Shown here in pieces: positions 15,930 to 26,854 of a stretch of DNA of 64,000 nt. Position 1 is the first letter of the stretch, and every line of letters begins with the position of its first letter. Source of the stretch: Kordiimonadales bacterium IMCC3096 (lineage in GTDB: Bacteria > Pseudomonadota > Alphaproteobacteria > Minwuiales > Minwuiaceae); NCBI GenBank assembly GCA_016865035.1, contig CP018227.1, positions 1,210,001 through 1,274,000 on the forward strand, in the 5' to 3' direction. Below the pieces are notes generated by a model. The model saw nothing but the letters and a program-made list of their open reading frames with translations, searched no databases and was not told where the DNA came from. A program made the translations under genes and the position numbers.

Positions 15930-17960
15930 TCAGGAGGCGTCCGACCGGCTGCGCTCCAGCTCTGCCTTGAACTCCGGCACCAGTTCCTTCAGCAGGGTCA
16001 GGGTGCGATCCGTCCGCCGGGCATGGGCATGGGACCTGAGTTCGTCCAGGGCACGACGCAGGATGGCGAGATCGACCGCGCGCGGGGAGGCAAGGAAGAC
16101 ACCCTCCACGGCGGTCGCATCATCGGTCTCGGAGTTGTGCAACAGCTCCTCGTAGAGCTTCTCGCCGGGACGCAGGCCGGTGAAGGCGATCTCCACATCC
16201 CGGTCCGGCCTGAGACCGGCGAGGCGGATCATCATCCGCGCCAGGTCCTGGATGCGTACCGGGTCCCCCATGTCGAGCACATGAATCCGCCCCGTCTCCG
16301 TGCTGCCGGTGCCCCGGTGCGCGGCCGCTGCCAGCACCAGTTCCACCGCCTCGCGGATGGTCATGAAATAGCGGGTGATCTCCGGATGGGTGACGGTCAG
16401 GGGCCCGCCCGCCGCAAGCTGGCGCTGAAACAGCGGCACCACGGAACCGGTGGACCCCAGGACATTGCCGAAGCGAACCGTGACGAAGCGCGGCGTACCG
16501 CCGGCGCCGGCGCATTCGATATCCAGAGCCTGCGCATAGGCCTCGGCCAGCCGTTTCGTCGCGCCCATCACATTTGCCGGATTCACCGCCTTGTCGGACG
16601 AAATCAGCACCACCACGCCAACGCCATGCGCGCGACAGGCATCGGCCACATTCCGCGTGCCGATGACGTTTGTCAGCACACCTTCCTCGACATTGGCTTC
16701 CACCAGCGGCACATGCTTCAGCGCGGCGGCGTGAAACACGATATCCGGCCTGAAACCGGCGATGACGCCGTTCATCCGCTCGGAATCGCGCACATCGGCA
16801 AGCGTCATGTGGCGGCGCAGCTCCGGCCAGCGCTCGGACACCTCCATGTCGATGGTATAGAGCGCGAACTCCGACAGATCGACCAGCGACAGTTCTGACG
16901 GGCCGAGTTCCGCAACCTGTCGCACCAGTTCGCTGCCGATCGAGCCCCCCGCGCCGGTCACCAGCACGCGCTTGCCCGTGATCAGCCCCTGCATCGCCGC
17001 GCGATCCAGCCGCTTCTGCGGTCGGCCCAGCAGATCCTCCACCTGGACCTGGCGGACTTCGATCCGGTTGACGCCGACCCCGGTCTCCAGCGCGCCCATG
17101 TCCGGCACCCGGCTGAGCGGCAGACCGATCTTCTCCGTCCGTTCCAGCAGATCGTGCAGCAGGTCCGGGTTCAGTTCGCGCTTGGTGACGATGGCGCGCT
17201 GCGGACGGCGGTGCCTGGCCTCCAGCGTGGAGACGACGGAGGCCATGTCGTCCAGCCCGCCCATCACCGGCACCCCGCGAATGGCCCGCCCGACCCGCTT
17301 TCCCGACTCGTCCAGGATGGCGACGGGGCGATAGCTGGTCGTGCCGCGATCCACCTCCCGCAGGAAAAGCTCCGTCCCTGATCCGGCGCCGATCAGCAGC
17401 ACGGGGACGGCCTCCCCACGCGCCTTGCGCGCCAGGCCGAGGGAGCCGAGTCCCCCCTCCACCCGCAGGCGCAGCAGCAGCCGCGGTCCGACAAGCAGCG
17501 CCACCAGCAGGATATAGTTGATGAACGGCACCGTGCGCGGCAGCGTGTCGAGCCGGTTGTAGGCGAACAGCGCGAGATAGGAGAAGAGCACCACGATGGC
17601 GGTCGCCTGCAGGATCCTCACCAGATCCCGCATCGAGACATAGCGCCAGACCCCGCGGTGCAGCCCGAACAGGGCGAAGACAACCAGCGACAGGGGCACG
17701 AGGACCAGCGTCGCCTCCAGCCACATGTGCGACGTGATCTCGTACCCGCCCAGACCGTAGCGCAGGATCATCGCCCCGATGAAGGCCATCGGCGCGGCGG
17801 CCACATCCCAGGCCAGACTCATGTAGGGTTTGAAACGCAGACGCATCAGCGCGGATATCCCGGAAAAGGGGCGATTCACGCTTCTTATCACGCGAAATGT
17901 GATTGGTGAAACATCAGCCACATGGTGCAGCGCGTCGACGGAGGCCAAACGCCGCATCGC
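15930..17960 (-). CDS. Membrane-bound nucleotide-sugar 4,6-dehydratase (FlaA1/CapD/WbpM family)
   Basis: About 676 residues from ATG 17960 (AAAGGCGG upstream; a GTG at 18005 is possible). The N-terminal third has four membrane helices, followed by a Rossmann-like CoA/NAD domain (PVLLIGAGSGTELFLREV). The C-terminal half is a short-chain dehydrogenase/epimerase with the NAD loop TGAGGSIGSELVRQV and the catalytic run SSDKAVNPANVMGATKR. That run has Met in place of the usual Tyr, as in WbpM/FlaA1. Such enzymes make keto-deoxy sugars on UDP-GlcNAc for surface polysaccharides. It stands alone, convergent with aqpS and divergent from gatC. Confidence 0.9.
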   Translation of the reverse strand, partial: AMRRLASVDALHHVADVSPITFRVIRSVNRPFSGISALMRLRFKPYMSLAWDVAAAPMAFIGAMILRYGLGGYEITSHMWLEATLVLVPLSLVVFALFGLHRGVWRYVSMRDLVRILQATAIVVLFSYLALFAYNRLDTLPRTVPFINYILLVALLVGPRLLLRLRVEGGLGSLGLARKARGEAVPVLLIGAGSGTELFLREVDRGTTSYRPVAILDESGKRVGRAIRGVPVMGGLDDMASVVSTLEARHRRPQRAIVTKRELNPDLLHDLLERTEKIGLPLSRVPDMGALETGVGVNRIEVRQVQVEDLLGRPQKRLDRAAMQGLITGKRVLVTGAGGSIGSELVRQVAELGPSELSLVDLSEFALYTIDMEVSERWPELRRHMTLADVRDSERMNGVIAGFRPDIVFHAAALKHVPLVEANVEEGVLTNVIGTRNVADACRAHGVGVVVLISSDKAVNPANVMGATKRLAEAYAQALDIECAGAGGTPRFVTVRFGNVLGSTGSVVPLFQRQLAAGGPLTVTHPEITRYFMTIREAVELVLAAAAHRGTGSTETGRIHVLDMGDPVRIQDLARMMIRLAGLRPDRDVEIAFTGLRPGEKLYEELLHNSETDDATAVEGVFLASPRAVDLAILRRALDELRSHAHARRTDRTLTLLKELVPEFKAELERSRSDAS

Positions 17961-18048
17961 TTGCCGCCTTTCTGTCCCGATGATAGGTACACCGCGCGTC
18001 GGCACTGTTCCGGCGCAGGCCTGATTTCATGACCGGGAAGAGAATGCC

Positions 18049-18336
18049 ATGTCGCTAGACAAGGACACCGTGCGGCGCGTCGCCAGACTGGCGCGGATCG
18101 AGGTGGCGGAGGATCGGCTGGAGGCCCTGGGCCAGGAGCTGAACCAGATCATCGGCTTTGTCGAGCAACTGGACGAAGTCGACACGTCCGCGGTCGCGCC
18201 CATGACGTCGGTCGCGAAGCAGAAACTGCGCTGGCGGGCCGATGAGGTCACCAGCGGCGGACAGGCGGAAAAGGTGACGGCGAATGCACCGTCATCCGAC
18301 ATGAATTTCTTCGTTGTGCCGAAGGTGGTCGAGTAA
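18049..18336 (+). CDS. gatC: Asp-tRNA(Asn)/Glu-tRNA(Gln) amidotransferase subunit C
   Basis: 95 residues, the usual size. The N-terminus [19 protein letters not shown] and the middle [19 protein letters not shown] are typical of GatC, which wraps around GatA and stabilises GatAB. The stop overlaps the gatA start (TAATG), so the two are coupled. Confidence 0.95.
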   Translation: MSLDKDTVRRVARLARIEVAEDRLEALGQELNQIIGFVEQLDEVDTSAVAPMTSVAKQKLRWRADEVTSGGQAEKVTANAPSSDMNFFVVPKVVE

Positions 18337-19819
18337 TGGCAGCGAACAGTGAACTGACCGGCCTGACACTGGCCCAGGCGCGCGATGCGCTGGCGAAGGG
18401 CGAGACGACCAGTGTCGAACTGACCGAGGCCTATATCGACGCCGTCGCCGCTGCGCGGTCGCTGAATGCCTTCGTCACCGAGACACCGGAGAAGGCGATG
18501 GAGATGGCGAAGGCCTCCGACGCGCGGCGTGCGTCGGGCACGGTCGGCGCCATGGAGGGCCTGCCGCTGGGCATCAAGGACCTGTTCTGCACGAAGGACG
18601 TGCTGAGCACCGCCAGCAGCCACATCCTCGACGGGTTTCAGCCGCCCTATGAGTCCACCGTGACCACGAACCTGTGGAACGCAGGCGCGGTGATGCTGGG
18701 CAAGCTGAACATGGATGAATTCGCCATGGGCTCGTCCAACGAGACCAGCTACTACGGCCCCGTCGCCAATCCCTGGCGGCCGGAGGGCGACAACCGCACC
18801 TTCGTGCCCGGTGGCTCGTCCGGCGGATCGGCCAGTTCGGTCGCGGCGGAGATCGTGGTGGCGGCAACCGGTACGGACACCGGCGGTTCCATCCGCCAGC
18901 CCGCGTCCTTCACCGGCATCGTTGGTGCGAAACCGACCTATGGCCGCTGTTCACGCTTCGGCGTCGTGGCCTTTGCCTCTTCGCTGGATCAGGCCGGACC
19001 GATGACACGCACCGTGCGGGATGCGGCGATCATGATGGGATCCATGGTCGGGTTCGACCCGATGGATTCCACCTCCGTCGACATGCCCGTCCCGGATTTC
19101 GAGAGCGCCCTGACCGGGGACATCCGCGGCCTGAAGATCGGCGTTCCGGCGGAATACCGCATCGACGGCATGCCCCCGGAGATCGAGAAACTGTGGCAGC
19201 AGGGTGAAGCCTGGCTGCGGGACGCGGGCGCGGAGATCGTGCCGATCAGCCTGCCGCACACGAAGTATGCCCTGCCGGCCTATTACATCGTCGCCCCGGC
19301 GGAAGCCTCCTCGAACCTGGCGCGATACGACGGGATGCGGTTCGGCCTGCGCGTCGATGGCCAGGACCTGACGGAGACCTACGAGAAGACGCGGGCGGAG
19401 GGCTTCGGGGCGGAGGTCCAGCGCCGCATCATGATCGGCACCTATGTGCTGTCGGCGGGATACTACGACGCCTATTACCTGAAGGCGCAGAAGGTCCGGA
19501 CCCTGATCGGACAGGATTTCGAGCAGGCCTTCGGGCAGGTGGATGCGATCCTGACCCCAACCGCACCCTCCGCCGCCTTCGCGGCAGGGGAGAAATCAGG
19601 TGACCCGATCGCCATGTACCTGAACGACGTGTTCACGGTCCCTGCCTCCATGGCCGGGCTGCCGGGCATGTCGGTACCGGCGGGCCTGTCGGACAACGGC
19701 ATGCCGCTGGGGCTGCAGGTGCTGGCCCCGGCATTCGACGAGATGACCATGTTCCGTGTGGGGGGTGTGCTGGAAAGTGCCGCCGCCTTCTCCGCACGGC
19801 CCAACAAGTGGTGGCTGGC

Positions 19820-19823
<4 letters not shown>
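18336..19823 (+). CDS. gatA: Asp/Glu-tRNA amidotransferase subunit A (amidase)
   Basis: 495 residues, full length. Amidase-signature Ser-cisSer-Lys triad: Lys in LPLGIKDLF, cis-Ser in [15 protein letters not shown], and nucleophile Ser in [14 protein letters not shown]. It releases ammonia from glutamine and channels it to GatB. Its presence indicates that Gln-tRNA, Asn-tRNA or both are made by transamidation in this organism. Ends in an ATGA overlap with gatB. Confidence 0.96.
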
Positions 19824-21298
<1,475 letters not shown>

Positions 21299-21429
21299 CC
21301 CGTACCTCTGTCGATGCCGTGCCCGGGCTTGCCCCGGGTACCCAGCGGTGCCGCACGCCGGGCTCGCAGATCAGGTCTGCGAGTAGCGTGAACAGGCAGA
21401 TCGCGGTCCGTTGCGCGACCGCTGTCACC
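21299..21429. other. Intergenic hairpins after gatB
   Basis: Two inverted repeats, one around CCCGGGCTTGCCCCGGG and one CTCGCAGA-TCAGG-TCTGCGAG (21363-21383). Neither has a following T-run, so neither is a clear intrinsic terminator. The first resembles short palindromes scattered in many alphaproteobacterial genomes. The gene on the other side is convergent. Confidence 0.4.
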
Positions 21430-21834
21430 TCATTCGCTGGTGGTCGGGGTGGCGGCGGCCTTCTCCTCGAACTTCACCTTCGGCTCGGGAAGGCTGCAGT
21501 CCTTCCTGGCCGCGACTTCGCGCAGCCAGAGATTGCGGCGGCGATAGGAGTCGATCTCGATCCGCTCCGCGTCCTTGAAGTCCATGAAGAAGAGCGGCAC
21601 CAGGAGGAAGGCGCCCGCAATACCGAGAGCGACGTTCTTGCCGGTTGCATCCTCACCAGGCAGCCGACGGATGATCTCGGCCTCGTTCGCGGCGATCTCG
21701 TGGCGCAGTCCCTCGCAGGTCCGCCCCTCGTCACCCGGCTGGTACTGAACAACCGGATTCGGCGACGAACCACCACAGGCTGCCAGCAGGAGTGACGAAG
21801 CAACGACCGTCGAGACCGCAAAGGATGCGCGCAT
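21430..21834 (-). CDS. Small lipoprotein with one internal hydrophobic segment
   Basis: 134 residues. The signal sequence ends in a clear lipobox, LLAACGG, so Cys20 should be lipidated. Residues about 66-84 (KNVALGIAGAFLLVPLFFMDF) form a second hydrophobic stretch, and CEGLRHEIAANEAEI is helical. I do not recognise a named family; similar small lipoproteins of unknown role are common in this group. Monocistronic, convergent with gatB. Confidence 0.7.
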   Translation of the reverse strand: MRASFAVSTVVASSLLLAACGGSSPNPVVQYQPGDEGRTCEGLRHEIAANEAEIIRRLPGEDATGKNVALGIAGAFLLVPLFFMDFKDAERIEIDSYRRRNLWLREVAARKDCSLPEPKVKFEEKAAATPTTSE

Positions 21835-21972
21835 TTTTGATTCCAGTACCCGTAATGTTGAATATCAGGCACCGGAATACAGGAGAAAGTCAGGCAGAGA
21901 GCAAAAAACATCACCTGACGCGCGCATTCTTTCCGAACCAGCTACGTGTCGGGCACCTCGTGTGCGATACGG

Positions 21973-22608
21973 CTACCCCGCTGCCTTCGTCTTGTCGCGA
22001 TAGAGCTGGTAGAGCTTCTGCACCTTGGGTGCTGCCAGATAGGCGATATAGGGCTGGGTCGGATTCCGGGCTGCGTAGTTCTGGTGGTAGTCCTCCCCGT
22101 CGAAGAAGGTGTCCAGCGGCTCCAGCACCGTGGCGATGGGCTTGTCGAAGACACCGGCTTCGTTGATCTGGGCGATATAGGCCTCCGCCACGCGCTTCTG
22201 CTCCTCGTCCAGCCAGAAGATGGCGGAGCGGTACTGACGGCCGATGTCGTTGCCCTGCCGGTCCTTCTGGGTCGGGTCGTGGGCCACGGCGAAGAAGATC
22301 TTCAGCAGTTCGCCATAGCTGATCAGGTTCGGGTCGTAGCGCACCTCGATCACTTCCGCATGGTCGGTGCGGCCGGTGCAGACGCTGCGGTAGTCGGCGG
22401 TTTCCGCCGTGCCGCCCGCATAGCCGGAGACCACCGAATGCACGCCCTTCAGTTCCAGATAGACCGCCTCCACGCACCAGAAGCAGCCACCGGCGAGGAT
22501 CGCGATCTGCTCCTCCTCAGTCGGTGCGACATCGATCGCGGGATCCGGAAAGTCCTTCGACACCACACCAAAGGCACCGTCGTCGCGCTTGCTGCCGAAT
22601 AGAGCCAT
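21973..22608 (-). CDS. msrA: Peptide methionine-S-sulfoxide reductase MsrA
   Basis: 211 residues. The active site GGCFWCVEA near residue 42 holds the catalytic Cys, and the family blocks GYAGG, YRSAIFW and DYHQNY are all present. It repairs methionine S-sulfoxide in oxidised proteins with thioredoxin. The about 35-residue N-terminal extension lacks a signal peptide, so the enzyme is cytoplasmic. GGAGGAACGGATC precedes the ATG. A TTGACA box lies about 60 bp upstream. Confidence 0.95.
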   Translation of the reverse strand: MALFGSKRDDGAFGVVSKDFPDPAIDVAPTEEEQIAILAGGCFWCVEAVYLELKGVHSVVSGYAGGTAETADYRSVCTGRTDHAEVIEVRYDPNLISYGELLKIFFAVAHDPTQKDRQGNDIGRQYRSAIFWLDEEQKRVAEAYIAQINEAGVFDKPIATVLEPLDTFFDGEDYHQNYAARNPTQPYIAYLAAPKVQKLYQLYRDKTKAAG

Positions 22609-22668
22609 GATCCGTTCCTCCGTTGGCGTTTCCGTGTCCCCTGCAGGTGGTCCCCGCCGGGTTGATTG

Positions 22669-24291
22669 TCAAACCGTTCCGTCGTCCAGCAGCTTCCTGA
22701 GTTCACCCTTCTGGATCTTGCCCGTGGCTGTCATGGCGAACTCGGTCACGAAGCGGACAAGGCGCGGGGTCTTGTAGCCGGCCATGTTGGCGCGGCAATG
22801 TTCCTGCACCGCTTCCACGGTCAGGGACGCGCCCGGCCTGCACAGGATGAAGGCGCCCACTTCCTCCCCGAACAGCCTGTCGGGCACACCGATGACGGCA
22901 CAGAGTGACACCTCCGGCAGCATGTAGAGAACGTCCTCGACCTCGGTGGAGTATATGTTCTCCCCGCCGCGGATGATCATGTCCTTGGCCCTGTCCACCA
23001 GGAACAGGTAACCGTCCGGGTCGCGATAGCCCAGGTCGCCGGTATGCAGCCAGCCACCGCGCAGGGTCTCCTCCGTCGCTTCCGGTCGGTTGAGGTAGCC
23101 GACCATGTTCTGCGGCCCCCGGCTGACCAGTTCACCCACCGTACCATGCGGCACCTCGCGGTCCAGTTCATCGACCACACGCAGTTCGCTGCCCGGGATC
23201 GCGACACCGACGGACCCGATCTTCCTGAAGGCTTCCGCCGAGGAGAGCGCCACCAGCATCCCCGTACTCTCCGTCTGGCCCATGCAGTGGACCAGCCCGG
23301 CATTCGGATACATGTCCTGCACCGCCTGCAGCCGGTCCATGGCCATCGGCGCTGCACCGAATCCGATCATCCGCACATGACTGAAGTCCAGTTCCTGCTT
23401 CAGCGGGTGCTGTTCCATCATCAGTAACTGGCTCGGCACGGCGAAGAAGGCGTCGATCCGCTCTTCGGCGATCACCCGCATCGTCTGTTCTGTCTGATAG
23501 CTGTCGATGACCAGGGTCGCACCCAGGGTCAGGGTCACCAGAAAGAAGACGTGGCTGGCGATATGAAACATGGGTGTGCAGGCGAGGAACCGCATGTCGG
23601 TGCCCGGATACTCCCAGGCCTCCGGCATCATCAGCGCACCGGCGATCAGGCTGTGATGGGTATGAATGACGCCCTTGGGGGTGCCCGTGGTGCCGGAGGT
23701 GTAATAAATCGCGGCATGGTCATGCACATCGATGCCACTGCTCGGCTGCCAGTCACCGGCATCGGGCGGCGGCGGGTCACGGTCCACCACGAAGCGCGGC
23801 GGAGACCGCTCCGCCAGCACCAGCGCCGCATCGATCAGATCGTCGAAGCGGCTTTCCTGAACGAACAGCACCGGTGCCGAGTCCTGCACCATGAAGGCCA
23901 GTTCGCGCGGTACCAGTTTCGGGTTGATCGGCACCGCGACCGCCCCCGCGCCAAGGATCGCCAGGTACCAGACCGCATAGTGATCCGAATTGTCGACCAG
24001 CAGTTCCACCCGATCACCGGGCCGCACGCCGCATTGGTCGGTCAGCAGCGCGCGTGTGGCCTGGATCCGGCGCATCATCGCGCCATAGCTGGTCTTCCGC
24101 CCCTGGAACTCCATCGCGGTCCGGTCCGGGGCATGTGCCGCCGCGCGCGCGACCAGGTCGGTGAAGGTCAGGTCACCGTTGATGCCATAGCGATCCCGCA
24201 TCTCGGCCACGAAATCATCCGGGGTGACGTCATAGCGACGCGACCGGGCTTGCAGCAGCGGGAAACGGGCCGCCCCGTCTCCACCCGTCAT
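22669..24291 (-). CDS. Acyl-CoA ligase / adenylate-forming enzyme
   Basis: 540 residues of the class I adenylate-forming superfamily. The ATP loop YYTSGTTGTPKGV is near residue 197. GWLHTGDLGYRDPDGY, KDMIIRGGENIYSTEVEDVL and the C-terminal catalytic Lys in TATGKIQKGELR follow. It would activate a carboxylic acid as an acyl-AMP and transfer it to CoA. The chain length or aromatic nature of the substrate is not evident. It overlaps the preceding serine-hydrolase gene by four bases, so the two probably act in one catabolic route. Confidence 0.88.
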   Translation of the reverse strand: MTGGDGAARFPLLQARSRRYDVTPDDFVAEMRDRYGINGDLTFTDLVARAAAHAPDRTAMEFQGRKTSYGAMMRRIQATRALLTDQCGVRPGDRVELLVDNSDHYAVWYLAILGAGAVAVPINPKLVPRELAFMVQDSAPVLFVQESRFDDLIDAALVLAERSPPRFVVDRDPPPPDAGDWQPSSGIDVHDHAAIYYTSGTTGTPKGVIHTHHSLIAGALMMPEAWEYPGTDMRFLACTPMFHIASHVFFLVTLTLGATLVIDSYQTEQTMRVIAEERIDAFFAVPSQLLMMEQHPLKQELDFSHVRMIGFGAAPMAMDRLQAVQDMYPNAGLVHCMGQTESTGMLVALSSAEAFRKIGSVGVAIPGSELRVVDELDREVPHGTVGELVSRGPQNMVGYLNRPEATEETLRGGWLHTGDLGYRDPDGYLFLVDRAKDMIIRGGENIYSTEVEDVLYMLPEVSLCAVIGVPDRLFGEEVGAFILCRPGASLTVEAVQEHCRANMAGYKTPRLVRFVTEFAMTATGKIQKGELRKLLDDGTV

Positions 24292-25511
24292 GCCGCGGGC
24301 CGCCAGGCGCCACCGGCCTGTTCCATGCCGCCCAGTGCCTGATAGACCGCGTCCACCAGCCCCTGACCGCGCTCGTTGAGCAACAGCCCCTCTCCCATCC
24401 GGTTCATGGTGTAGCCGAAACTGATGCCGGTCTCGGGATCGGCGAACCCGAGGGAGCCACCCGCGCCGACATGGCCGAAGGCGCGCCGCCCGATGATCGC
24501 GCCTTCGATCCCCAGCGCGCGATTGTCCATGGACTTCATGAAGCCCGGTGCAAAGCGGGTCGGGATCTGCAGGGTGGCATCACGACCGGTGGCCATGGAA
24601 ATGGCCTCCATGTCCGCCAGCGTTGCCGCATCCACCAGATCCACGCCGTCCCATGAGCCGCCATTGGCGAAGGGTCGATACATACCCTCCAGCCCCCGGC
24701 CATTGGTGATGCCTCCCGCACCGCCGAGCTCCGCCACATGTCCCTCGCGGCTGTTGCAGCCCTTCGACAGGAACCCGCCGGAATTGAACAGGAACAGGTG
24801 CGGGATGGAACCGGGCTGGTTCAGCCCGACCTCCAGGAACGGCGGCTGGGCATCGCCCGGTTCGTGCCTGCGGAAGATCATCGGCGCCACGCGCGGTTCG
24901 ATCTCCTCCGGCAGGCCGATCCAGAAGTCGAGGCCAAGGGGTTCGGCGATCACGTCCCGGAAATACTCGCCCAGCGACTTGCCCGACGCCCGACGCACCA
25001 GTTCGCCGACCGTCCAGCCGAAGGTCAGCCCGTGATAGCCGTTGCGGTCACCCGGTCGCCAGAACGGTTCCTCCGCCGCCAGGCGCTCGCACATGTAGTC
25101 CCAGTCATAGATGCCGTCGGTCTTCAGCTTCTCCCGCAGCACCGGCACCCCGACCGAATGGTCCAGCATCATGCGCACGGTGGCATCCTGCTTGTTGCCC
25201 GCCGCGAACTCCGGCCAGATATCGCCCACGGGCGTGGCCAGGTCGAAGGCCCCCTGGCTGATCAGCGTGTGGGCGCAGATCGCCGTGGCCCCCTTGGTGC
25301 AGGAAAAGACCACGGATACCGTGTCTTCCTGCCAGGGTGCCTGCGTCTTCTGATTGGCGATCCCGCCCCACAGGTCCGCCACGATCTCTCCGTGCAGGGC
25401 CACGCGCAGGCTGGCGCCGACCTCTCCGAACTCGGAGAAATTGCGCGCGAACGCTTCCCTGACAGGCGCGAACTGGTCCGCCACCTGCCCATGAACAGCC
25501 GTATCCGACAT
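24288..25511 (-). CDS. Class C beta-lactamase-like serine hydrolase (EstB-type esterase)
   Basis: 407 residues from ATG 25511 (GGGAGGGAA upstream). The nucleophile motif SCTKG (SxxK) lies near residue 80 in VVFSCTKGATAICAH, a Tyr-type loop is in GDRNGYHGLTFGW, and GHVGAGGSLGFADPETGISFGY is the C-terminal block. No signal peptide is present, which favours a cytoplasmic esterase/lactonase or amidase over an antibiotic-degrading beta-lactamase. Translationally coupled to the acyl-CoA ligase, so it may release the acid that the ligase activates (inference). Confidence 0.85.
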   Translation of the reverse strand: MSDTAVHGQVADQFAPVREAFARNFSEFGEVGASLRVALHGEIVADLWGGIANQKTQAPWQEDTVSVVFSCTKGATAICAHTLISQGAFDLATPVGDIWPEFAAGNKQDATVRMMLDHSVGVPVLREKLKTDGIYDWDYMCERLAAEEPFWRPGDRNGYHGLTFGWTVGELVRRASGKSLGEYFRDVIAEPLGLDFWIGLPEEIEPRVAPMIFRRHEPGDAQPPFLEVGLNQPGSIPHLFLFNSGGFLSKGCNSREGHVAELGGAGGITNGRGLEGMYRPFANGGSWDGVDLVDAATLADMEAISMATGRDATLQIPTRFAPGFMKSMDNRALGIEGAIIGRRAFGHVGAGGSLGFADPETGISFGYTMNRMGEGLLLNERGQGLVDAVYQALGGMEQAGGAWRPAA

Positions 25512-25747
25512 CCGGTTCCCTCCCCCGAAACGCATGAGCGAACAGTCTACAGCGCTCCGGTGCCAGATGAAATCACGCTGAGATCACTGCAGGAATCACT
25601 GCGGCTCCTGCGTCTGGCAGATCACCAATGCCACAGACGTGTCACAGGTGTACCACGCCACGACCATCGCCGGAGGTTCATCCTGTCCAGGTTTGCCATG
25701 CCGCACGGGCGTTTCCCGGGCGGTGGGCCAGATCGGGGGATCAAGAG

Positions 25748-26716
25748 ATGCAAGACAATCGAATGACTGTTTCATCGGGCAGGCTGCCGACCATGGCTGC
25801 CGCCCTGTTCGCGGCCGTCTTCGTGGCTACGGGCCCGGGCCTTGCCGCATCCTGGGGCGGGGCACCGATACCGTCGCCCTATGCGAGTTATGACTCCGCG
25901 CTGACAACCCGTTATGCCGCGTTGTCTGATATGGAATCCGCCGACGGTGACAGCAGCGACGAATGGCACTTCTGGTACAAGTCCCGTGATGCCGACGGCG
26001 GCTATCTGGTGCTGCCGGAGGATCCGGCCCGCCGCGAACTGGCAGAGGGCGACCGGGACTATGCGCGCACGGCCTACCGTCGGCTGCTGCGGGCCTACAG
26101 CTCGGGCATGCCGCTCACCCGCACCACGACGCTGGCCGATGCCCAGGCCAACTTCGATTGCTGGCTGAACGATACCGAGGAAGGCAGGAACCCGGCACGC
26201 GCCGACGCCTGCCGCCAGCGTTTCGAGGATTCGATGGCCAAGATCGATCCGCAGATCTGGCCGGCACCGGCACCGAAACCGGTCCCGAAGCCGGTCAAGC
26301 AGGTCGCGGCGATCAACGCGACGACGACCACCGACACACCGGCGCGACAGCCGCAGCGTGTGGCTGCCGCTGCCCTGCCTTTACGTCACCTGCTCTTCTT
26401 CCGGCTGAACAGCGCCGAGCTGACGCCGGAAGCGCTGGAAGTCCTGGACTCCGCGGCCCGCGACGCTGCAGCCTTCCCGTCTGCGGACATCCGGGTTGCC
26501 GGATTCACGGACCGGACCGGCGACGACGAGTACAACCGGAAACTCTCCCTGCGCCGGACGGCTGCCGTCTCGCTTGCGCTGCGTGAGCGGGGGATCGACG
26601 TCCTTCGCGTCGATGAGGTGGCGATCGGCGAAACCGCACAGGCCTACCCGACGGCTGACAATGTCGCGGAACCCCGCAACCGGCGCGTCGAGATCGAGAT
26701 CGGCCTCGGATACTGA
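25748..26716 (+). CDS. OmpA-domain envelope protein, copy 1
   Basis: 322 residues. A signal peptide ends near GLAASWGG; start ATG 25748 has GGGGGAT upstream, ATG 25763 is an alternative. The middle region (YDSALTTRYAALSDME...WLNDTEEGRNPARADACRQRF) is shared with the next gene and otherwise unknown to me. A Pro/Ala/Thr-rich linker leads to a C-terminal OmpA domain (HLLFFRLNSAELTPEALEVL...GFTDRTG...RR) that binds peptidoglycan. No lipobox and no beta-barrel are apparent, so it is probably periplasmic and wall-associated. The homologous gene follows 138 bp downstream. Confidence 0.82.
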   Translation: MQDNRMTVSSGRLPTMAAALFAAVFVATGPGLAASWGGAPIPSPYASYDSALTTRYAALSDMESADGDSSDEWHFWYKSRDADGGYLVLPEDPARRELAEGDRDYARTAYRRLLRAYSSGMPLTRTTTLADAQANFDCWLNDTEEGRNPARADACRQRFEDSMAKIDPQIWPAPAPKPVPKPVKQVAAINATTTTDTPARQPQRVAAAALPLRHLLFFRLNSAELTPEALEVLDSAARDAAAFPSADIRVAGFTDRTGDDEYNRKLSLRRTAAVSLALRERGIDVLRVDEVAIGETAQAYPTADNVAEPRNRRVEIEIGLGY

Positions 26717-26854
26717 ACAGCGGTCACACGCCCGTCCTCACCCGACACGACTCGGTCACAGTGACATCACTGACGGGTCATTCGGGATGCCCCAGCTTGG
26801 GAGGACGGGCGCAGGAGCATGCGGCCCGACAGAGCAACCGCAAGGAGATCGATC